From the NCBI GenBank assembly GCA_003696125.1, contig RFHZ01000653.1:1-12697 (forward strand): a stretch of 12,697 nt of DNA, read 5' to 3'. Every line of letters begins with the position of its first letter. The first letter of the stretch is position 1. The position numbers and the translations under genes were made by a program. Shown in pieces: positions 7,444 through 12,697 of this stretch. This DNA is from Nitrospinota bacterium (GTDB lineage Bacteria; Tectomicrobia; Entotheonellia; J063). The notes below the pieces were generated by a model. The model searched no databases, was not told the origin of the DNA, and worked only from the letters and a program-made list of their open reading frames with translations.

Positions 7444-9201
7444 CTATCGGTTGAGAGCAGACTCCCCAAGCATATAGTACAACATTAACCGGGTTTCTGG
7501 TCCCACATAGCCATCGACCTGCAGGTTATAATCCCGTTGGAAATAGCGAACCGCATTCTTGGTCCGGGTATCAAACTCCCCTGTGGGCTGATCCGCATAG
7601 TACCCGAGCAGGGCCAGATCTTCCTGCAATCGCCTCACATCTTCCCCCACCATCCCTTCCCAGAGCACCCGCTGTGTGCCCTGGGTACGCGGAACGAGGA
7701 GATAGGTCTTCCCATACCAGATCGCGTTAAAGCGTTCCCGGCTGAGACGCTGCTTCTCGCCATGGCTGTCAAAGGCGATGACGGTATCATCACGCACCCC
7801 CAGCAGGAAGAAGGTCTCTGCCTGTCCCGGATCCTGGGGGAAGACCTCCACCAGGGATGGGACCTTAAAGGCTCGCAACCGGTCGAAATGTAACCAGACC
7901 GGAAAGAGGTCCACCTTGAGTCCTGCCGCCACGGTCTGGGGAGTAAGGATACCGTACTGCATGACGATCTGGGCGATCTTCTCCTGGTACTCCTGCTCGG
8001 CGGGCAGGGTATCTGGTGCCGGCGTCTCTTCCGCTGGCATCAGCGACGCCGTCACTTCTCCCTGTTCATCACCCCCCAGGGACACCGAAGCCTCTTCCAC
8101 CGGTAAGGGAGGCGAGGACGTCTCGGTTCCTGTTTCTCTCGCTTCTACCGGAGGAGGGGGAGAAGCCTCTGGTTCAACAGGAGCCGCAAGTGACGTCGAT
8201 TCCTCTAAGGGAGAAGACGAGGTGACCTGCTCTTCCCTGGCCTCGCTTCTCCACCAGGACCAGGAAGGGGGCGAAGAGACCCAAAAGAAGTAGGCGGCCA
8301 CGGCGGAGAGGAGAAAGAGGATCATCACCCCCACCAGTCCCCAGCGGAAGGAGATACGCAGGGGGGAGAGGGAGGAGACAGGGGGAGAGACTTTATCCTG
8401 CCCTTCCACCTCCCGGGCTGCTCGCTGGACCATGGTGGCATCGATGCGCTTCTGATCCACCGCATAGGCGTGGAGCAGGGCCCGATCACACAGGATATTG
8501 ATGCGACGCGGTATGCCACCAGAATACTGATGGATCCTGTCTAAAGCCTTCTGGGTAAACTCCAGCTCCCCTCGTGAGCCGGCTACCAGGAGTCGATGGT
8601 AGATATACTGCTCTGTATCGCTGCGGTCGAGGGGTTGCAGGTGATAGCGCACGGCGATGCGTTGATCGAGCTGTCGCAGGTTGGGACGACTCAAGAGGTC
8701 GCGCAGCTCTGGTTGTCCTACCAGCACGATCTGCAGCAATTTCCCGCTATCGGTCTCCAGATTAGAAAGCATGCGGATCTGTTCCAGGACCGGGGGATCA
8801 AGGTTCTGCGCCTCATCGATAATCAACACCGCATTCTTCCCCTCGCTAAACTGGTGGATGAGGAAGCGGTTTAACTCGTCGATCAACTCCTTGCGGGTGC
8901 GACCAGAACCGGTCAGCCCGAAATCGGTATTGATGTTCTGGAGGAGTTCGATCTCGGAGAGGTAGGAATTGAAGATGAGGGCGGTATGAACGTTTTTCCC
9001 CACCTGATTGAGGAGGGCCCGGCAGAGGATGGTCTTACCGGTACCGACCTCTCCGGTGATCTCGATGAATCCCTTGCGCTCCTCGATGCCGTAGAGGAGG
9101 TGTCCCAGCGCCTCCTGGTGCTGTTTGCTCAAAAAGAGAAAGCGAGGGTCTGGGGTCACATTGAAAGGCTTCTCCTTTAAGCCAAAAAATGAGTAGTACA
9201 T
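7444..9201 (-). CDS. gspA: GspA/ExeA-type AAA+ ATPase with peptidoglycan-binding domain
   Basis: The 585-residue protein begins MYYSFFGLKEKPFNVTPDP, the hallmark of ExeA/GspA-type ATPases. The cytoplasmic AAA domain (about 1-265) has Walker A GEVGTGKT (50-57), Walker B VLIIDEAQ (125-132) and an arginine-rich sensor segment GGIPRRINILCDRAL (228-242). A membrane segment (about 288-308) and a long acidic, Pro-rich linker (about 310-405) lead to a periplasmic part. That part has a C39-peptidase-like region (about 410-505) with no cysteine, so probably not catalytic, and a C-terminal peptidoglycan-binding domain (about 513-578, with VRRLQEDLALLGYY and VDGYVGPETR). In Aeromonas, ExeA with ExeB promotes secretin insertion through the cell wall; the same role is inferred here. 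It is the first gene after a strong promoter, with GGAGGAG about 12 bases before the ATG. The related MshM and PilQ-associated ATPases are less likely given the neighbours. Confidence 0.9.
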   Translation of the reverse strand: MYYSFFGLKEKPFNVTPDPRFLFLSKQHQEALGHLLYGIEERKGFIEITGEVGTGKTILCRALLNQVGKNVHTALIFNSYLSEIELLQNINTDFGLTGSGRTRKELIDELNRFLIHQFSEGKNAVLIIDEAQNLDPPVLEQIRMLSNLETDSGKLLQIVLVGQPELRDLLSRPNLRQLDQRIAVRYHLQPLDRSDTEQYIYHRLLVAGSRGELEFTQKALDRIHQYSGGIPRRINILCDRALLHAYAVDQKRIDATMVQRAAREVEGQDKVSPPVSSLSPLRISFRWGLVGVMILFLLSAVAAYFFWVSSPPSWSWWRSEAREEQVTSSSPLEESTSLAAPVEPEASPPPPVEARETGTETSSPPLPVEEASVSLGGDEQGEVTASLMPAEETPAPDTLPAEQEYQEKIAQIVMQYGILTPQTVAAGLKVDLFPVWLHFDRLRAFKVPSLVEVFPQDPGQAETFFLLGVRDDTVIAFDSHGEKQRLSRERFNAIWYGKTYLLVPRTQGTQRVLWEGMVGEDVRRLQEDLALLGYYADQPTGEFDTRTKNAVRYFQRDYNLQVDGYVGPETRLMLYYMLGESALNR

Positions 9202-9262
9202 CCCTGCGCTTCACTCCTCCCCGTCCTCGACACCGAGACTTTTCTTCTGTTCTCGCTTCTTT

Positions 9263-9291
9263 ATCCTAAGGTACTCGCCAGAAAAAGTCAA
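9263..9291 (-). promoter_or_regulatory. Sigma70-type promoter for the T2SS operon
   Basis: On the minus strand, TTGACT (9286-9291) and TAGGAT (9263-9268) are separated by exactly 17 bases. This is close to the TTGACA/TATAAT consensus at the ideal spacing. Transcription would start near 9256, giving a leader of about 55 bases before the gspA ATG. The element sits in the 176-base gap after recJ. I saw no strong intrinsic terminator for recJ in that gap, so readthrough from upstream is also possible. Confidence 0.75.
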
Positions 9292-9377
9292 TACGTGCCC
9301 GTGGAACGAGGCGATACCAGCCCTCTTGCTCCCTCCTGTCATCCAAACCCTGTTCAGGTCAGGATTCTGGAGGACAC

Positions 9378-11111
9378 CTACCAGCGAATATCGCGCACCA
9401 GGAGCTGGAGCTCTTCCCGGCCGTTCCAGCGGTTAAGCTGGGGAGTAAAGGCAAGAGAGAAGCGAGGGGAGCGTTGAATGGCTGGCAGGAGATGAGCCAG
9501 GTGAAACCCGATGGTAGGAACCACGGTTGAGTCCTGGCGCACGGTGAGACGGAGATGGTCCTGACCTCTCCCCAGCGCCTGGGGTGTGCCGATGGCTTCC
9601 AGATCGTACGCGGCAAAGATGGGGGGAGGGTTCCCCTCCCCAAAGGGTTCCAGTCGTTGCAAGGCCTCCAGGAAGGAGGGAGAGAGTTCGGCCAGGGTCA
9701 CCTCTGCATCGATCTGCAGGGTAGGGATGAAGGGCTCGCCTCCCAGCAACTCCTCTACCACCTGATTGAAGCGGACGCGAAAGGACTCGATATGCCGGCG
9801 CTCGATGGTGAGTCCGGCAGCGGCACCATGACCGCCAAAGGTGAGCAGCCATTCCCGGCAAGGGATGAGCCCCTCATAGAGGTGGAGGGGAGGGATGCTC
9901 CGTCCCGATCCCCTCCCCATATCCCCCTGCACACTGATCAGAATGGTCGGTTTGGCATACTCTGCCGCCAGTTTGGAGGCGACAATACCGATCACCCCGG
10001 GATGCCAGCTCTCGTCGGCCAGGACAATGGCCTGTCCCTGGGCCAGGGCAGGACAGGATTCCAGTTGGTGTCTGGCCGACTGGAGGATACGCTCCTGTAT
10101 CGCCTGCCGCTTCTGGTTGATGCGGTCAAGCGCCAGGGCGAGCTGCCAGGCCTGTTGCGGGTCTTCGGTGATGAGGAGTTCCACCGCTGCCCGGGCCGTC
10201 TCCAACCTCCCCGCCGCGTTCAGCCGGGGGGCCAGGGCAAAGCTGACCTGCTCGGCATTCAGGTGGGCCGGATGCAGACCGGCCACCTTCTGTAAGGCCT
10301 GCAACCCGACCTTACCGGTCCGGGACAACTCTAGCAGTCCCTGCCGGGCCAGGATATGGTTTTCATCGACCAGGGGGACCAGATCGGCAATGGTCCCCAG
10401 TGCCACCAGATCGAGATGCTGCCGGAGATTGGGAAGCCGCCTCTTCCATGCCCGCTCTTCCCGGAGACGGGCCCGCAGGGCGGTCACCAGCTTGAAGGCC
10501 ACTCCCACCCCGGAGAGGACGCGGGTCGGATACGAGCAGCAGGGCTGGTGGGGATTGAGGATGGCCACCGCCTCTGGCAGCTCAGGGGGACACTGGTGAT
10601 GATCGGTGATGATCACATCGATCCCCAGGCTGCGCGCCAGACGCATCTCTTCTGTGGCACTGATCCCACAATCGACCGTGATCACCAGGGTGGTCCCCTC
10701 GGCATGAAGCCGGTGCAGCGCCCCGGCATGTACCCCGTACCCTTCCTGTTCACGATGGGGGAGATAGTAAGGAACCTCGATACCCAGAGCCCGGAAGAAC
10801 CGGATCAACAACGCCGTCGCCGTTACCCCATCGACATCGTAGTCGCCGTACACCACCATCCTCTCCCCCCTGTGCAGCGCCTGGACGATGCGCTCTACAG
10901 CCTGCTCCATGCCGTGCATGGTAAAGGGATTGTAGAGGTCGTGTAGTGAGGCATGGAGAAAGCGTTGGATCTGGGAGACGGTGTGTAAACCACGGTTGAT
11001 GCAGAGACCGGCCAAAAGGGGCGGGATGCCACAGGCCTGGGCCAGTTGCTGTCGCAGTTGGGAAGGGACAGCGGTCACCTGCCAGCGTCTTTCCTGAAAC
11101 CGGGTAGTCAT
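9378..11111 (-). CDS. recJ: Single-stranded-DNA-specific 5'-3' exonuclease RecJ
   Basis: RecJ degrades single-stranded DNA 5' to 3' in recombination (RecF pathway), mismatch repair and replication fork processing. The 577-residue protein has the full DHH phosphoesterase core: YGDYDVDG (88-95), VDCGIS (146-151), the TDHH motif (169-172) and LGTIADLVPL (238-247), with the RLNAAGR segment at 296-302. The DHHA1 part carries GSGRS (401-405) and the nucleic-acid-binding GGHGAAAG (426-433). The C-terminal OB-fold region ends near 575. Length and motif order are normal for RecJ. The start is the ATG at 11111 because AGGAG lies 7 bases upstream; an in-frame GTG at 11129 is less likely. It follows dacB by 23 bases and probably shares its transcript. 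Confidence 0.95.
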   Translation of the reverse strand: MTTRFQERRWQVTAVPSQLRQQLAQACGIPPLLAGLCINRGLHTVSQIQRFLHASLHDLYNPFTMHGMEQAVERIVQALHRGERMVVYGDYDVDGVTATALLIRFFRALGIEVPYYLPHREQEGYGVHAGALHRLHAEGTTLVITVDCGISATEEMRLARSLGIDVIITDHHQCPPELPEAVAILNPHQPCCSYPTRVLSGVGVAFKLVTALRARLREERAWKRRLPNLRQHLDLVALGTIADLVPLVDENHILARQGLLELSRTGKVGLQALQKVAGLHPAHLNAEQVSFALAPRLNAAGRLETARAAVELLITEDPQQAWQLALALDRINQKRQAIQERILQSARHQLESCPALAQGQAIVLADESWHPGVIGIVASKLAAEYAKPTILISVQGDMGRGSGRSIPPLHLYEGLIPCREWLLTFGGHGAAAGLTIERRHIESFRVRFNQVVEELLGGEPFIPTLQIDAEVTLAELSPSFLEALQRLEPFGEGNPPPIFAAYDLEAIGTPQALGRGQDHLRLTVRQDSTVVPTIGFHLAHLLPAIQRSPRFSLAFTPQLNRWNGREELQLLVRDIRW

Positions 11112-11118
11112 GATATCA

Positions 11119-11123
11119 CTCCT
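11119..11123 (-). promoter_or_regulatory. Ribosome binding site choosing the recJ start
   Basis: AGGAG on the minus strand with a 7-base spacer to the ATG at 11111. It lies inside the six codons that the alternative GTG start at 11129 would add, so it argues for the shorter protein. Confidence 0.7.
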
Positions 11124-11134
11124 CACCACAGAGA

Positions 11135-12592
11135 TCAGCGAGCAAACCGGACCATCTGCAAAACCATCTCATCCTGCAGATCCATTGCCTGAAAGAGGCC
11201 GCAAGCAAAACGATTCATGAGAATGGAGAAGGCGAGTAGTTCTCCCTGCAGGGTCTCCACATAACCGGAGAGGGCGCTGACTCCGGCCAGGGACCCGGTC
11301 TTCACCCGTACCCGTCGCTGAGCCGGTGTCTGCTCCAGGCGTTCCTTCACCGAGCCATCCACCCCCATGATCCCCAGGGAGGCCAGGAACTCTGCCTGCA
11401 CCGTAAACCGGTTGTACATCTGCTCCAGCAGGTGCACGATCTGGGCAGGAGTGACCCGGTTCAGCGGGGAAAGGCCAGACCCGTCTGCCAGGGTATACGT
11501 CCTGGGTGCAATACCCAGTTCGGCCAGCGTCTCCTCCAGCACATCGAGCCCCTTCTGGAAAGAACCGGGTGGCCCCTTGATCTCTGCCCCCAGGGTCTTC
11601 AACACCTGCTCGGCGATGAAGTTGTTGCTGAACTTATTCATATCGAGCAGGATACGGGCCAGGGGTTTGGAATGATGGGTAAGGAGGCGGGTGGCTTCTG
11701 GAGGAACCTCCCCTTCGCGGACCCCTCCCTGCACGGCGATCCCGTACCGCTCTAAAAACTCTCGCAGCACGGTCAGGGTAAAGAGGGTGGGATGAGAGAT
11801 GTTGCGATAGAAGGTCTGGGGCCCTTCTCCTGCTGCCATGCGCCCTGCCACCACAATCCGGTCTCCCTGCGGTAGCGGCCGGCGATCGACCGTTATCGCG
11901 GTCCTGCTCCCGGCCGGGGAGGTGGTGGCCCGGCTGGTAAGGGTGATATAGGCGGTGGGAGGGGAGAGGGTGACGCGTACCTTTTCTCCCTTCCGTCTTC
12001 CCGGCTCTACCCGAACCGCAATGGCATTGAAGTTTAAGGAGAGGGCACCGGTCTTGGCATTATAGGCCCGCACACTCCGGGGATTGGTCCATCCCCTCCC
12101 CCGTTCCGCACCGGTAAAGAAACGATCGTCCCCCACAATGTCTCCCTTGATAGCACGAATCCCCTGGTTCCAGAGCTGCTCCACCATGATCCAGAGCTCT
12201 TCTGAAACCAGGGAAGGATCACCAGAACCCTGCAGGTAGAGGTTCCCCTCCAACCGGTCACCGACCAGTTTCCCGTCGGTGAAAAGCGGGGTGGCAAAGG
12301 TATACTCGGGATGCAGGCGCAGCAGGGCAACGGCTGTCGTAAACAGCTTGGTATTGGAGGCGGGAATGAAATGCTGATCTGCGTTGATCGCCACCAGCGT
12401 CTCCTGGCGGGAAAGGGAGACGACCTTGACCCCGACTTTCCCCTGGCGCAGGCAGGGGGTGTTACTGATGCGGCGGATGGCGGCCTGGAGCCGGTTCTCT
12501 TCCTTCTTGGGGGGAGATCCGGCAAGCCCCTGGCTAGAGAAAAGCAAGCATCCCAATAGAAAGAGTAGCAGCGAAAGGCCGATTCTCCTCAT
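11135..12592 (-). CDS. dacB: D-alanyl-D-alanine carboxypeptidase/endopeptidase, PBP4 type (peptidase S13)
   Basis: This periplasmic low-molecular-weight penicillin-binding protein trims or cleaves peptidoglycan cross-bridges. The 485 residues have an N-terminal signal sequence (MRRIGLSLLLFLLGCLLFSS). The three active-site motifs are SNTK (Ser79, Lys82), SNN (322-324) and KTG (431-433), in the order and spacing of family S13. A large insertion between the first two motifs, including GDIVGDDRFF (150-159), is typical of PBP4/DacB. The signal sequence contains LLGC (12-15), which resembles a lipobox with a less common Leu at -2, so lipidation is possible but uncertain. The ribosome binding site is weak (GGATCAGG abutting the ATG). 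The first 20 codons lie within the terminal inverted repeat, so the true upstream region, promoter included, is doubtful. Confidence 0.93.
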   Translation of the reverse strand: MRRIGLSLLLFLLGCLLFSSQGLAGSPPKKEENRLQAAIRRISNTPCLRQGKVGVKVVSLSRQETLVAINADQHFIPASNTKLFTTAVALLRLHPEYTFATPLFTDGKLVGDRLEGNLYLQGSGDPSLVSEELWIMVEQLWNQGIRAIKGDIVGDDRFFTGAERGRGWTNPRSVRAYNAKTGALSLNFNAIAVRVEPGRRKGEKVRVTLSPPTAYITLTSRATTSPAGSRTAITVDRRPLPQGDRIVVAGRMAAGEGPQTFYRNISHPTLFTLTVLREFLERYGIAVQGGVREGEVPPEATRLLTHHSKPLARILLDMNKFSNNFIAEQVLKTLGAEIKGPPGSFQKGLDVLEETLAELGIAPRTYTLADGSGLSPLNRVTPAQIVHLLEQMYNRFTVQAEFLASLGIMGVDGSVKERLEQTPAQRRVRVKTGSLAGVSALSGYVETLQGELLAFSILMNRFACGLFQAMDLQDEMVLQMVRFAR

Positions 12593-12697
12593 CCTGATCC
12601 ATACCCTGAGTGAGATCTCACCTGGGTATGGATCAGGATGAGGAAAATCGGCCTTTCGCTGCTACTCTTTCTATTGGGATGCTTGCTTTTCTCTAGC
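12533..12697. repeat. Near-perfect inverted repeat with 74-base arms at the window end
   Basis: The left arm (12533-12606) and right arm (12624-12697) are reverse complements with a single mismatch (C at 12585 against A at 12645). The 17-base centre holds a perfect 12-base palindrome, GTGAGATCTCAC (12610-12621), whose axis is offset by half a base from that of the arms, implying a one-base indel (TGA against CT). The repeat runs to the last base of the window, so its true length is unknown. It covers the first 20 codons of dacB and a mirrored copy. Confidence 0.95.
12638..12697 (+). other. Divergent copy of the first 20 codons of dacB, cut by the window edge
   Basis: Because of the inverted repeat, the plus strand has an ATG at 12638 followed by 20 open codons (MRKIGLSLLL...) identical to the DacB signal sequence except Lys for Arg at codon 3. 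It could be a second, divergently transcribed dacB paralogue or an artefact of fold-back assembly. There is no independent evidence that it is expressed, and it is not called as a separate gene. Confidence 0.5.

Noticed and set aside
9340-9365. Small hairpin CCTGTTCAGG near the recJ stop as a terminator
   Set aside because: Only a four-pair stem with no U-run, too weak to call a terminator.
9555-10295. Plus-strand open frame of 246 codons opposite recJ
   Set aside because: Fully inside recJ on the opposite strand, with no ribosome binding site or known domain; recJ motifs are intact.
1-12697. CRISPR, toxin-antitoxin, phage, transposase or defence system
   Set aside because: No regularly spaced repeats, small paired genes, integrases or transposase motifs were seen. 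All confident genes belong to T2SS, DNA repair or cell-wall functions.

Overview
The window is a co-directional, GC-rich stretch in which every confident gene reads on the minus strand. Transcription therefore runs from the high coordinates to the low ones. It comes from a diderm (Gram-negative-type) bacterium, because it encodes an outer-membrane secretin, the inner-membrane parts of a type II secretion system (T2SS) and a periplasmic PBP4-type peptidoglycan hydrolase. The sequence alone does not fix the phylum. The architecture (GspA/GspB pair, TPR-fused GspB, GspL directly after GspF) and the dispersed-repeat style suggest a deep-branching lineage outside the well-studied Gammaproteobacteria; this is inference.

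In transcriptional order, region 1 (12592 to 9378) holds dacB (PBP4-type D-Ala-D-Ala carboxypeptidase/endopeptidase) and recJ (single-strand 5'-3' exonuclease), 23 bases apart. Region 2 is a 176-base gap with a very good sigma70-type promoter (TTGACT, 17-base spacer, TAGGAT). Region 3 (9201 to 1) is a T2SS operon: gspA/exeA (AAA+ ATPase, membrane segment, C39-like region, peptidoglycan-binding domain), a GspB-like protein with a C-terminal TPR array, gspC, gspD (secretin), gspE (ATPase), gspF (platform protein) and the 5' end of a gspL/pilM-like gene. That last reading frame stops after 72 codons, close to the window edge, and looks frameshifted or broken. Gaps inside the operon are 2 to 43 bases, except for a 153-base gap between gspD and gspE packed with repeats.

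Together the products form most of a secretion machine. GspA and GspB probably remodel or bind peptidoglycan so that the GspD secretin can assemble. GspC links the inner-membrane platform to the secretin through its HR and PDZ domains. GspE powers the pseudopilus through GspF and GspL. No pseudopilin gene (gspG-K), gspM or prepilin peptidase lies inside the window.

The most unusual structures are non-coding. The first is the repeat cluster between gspD and gspE: a fourfold heptamer, a perfect 32-base palindrome and an imperfect direct repeat. The second is a near-perfect inverted repeat with 74-base arms at the right end, which duplicates the first 20 codons of dacB in divergent orientation; it may be a fold-back assembly artefact or a true inverted duplication. 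I see no CRISPR array, tRNA, rRNA, transposase or recognisable defence system.
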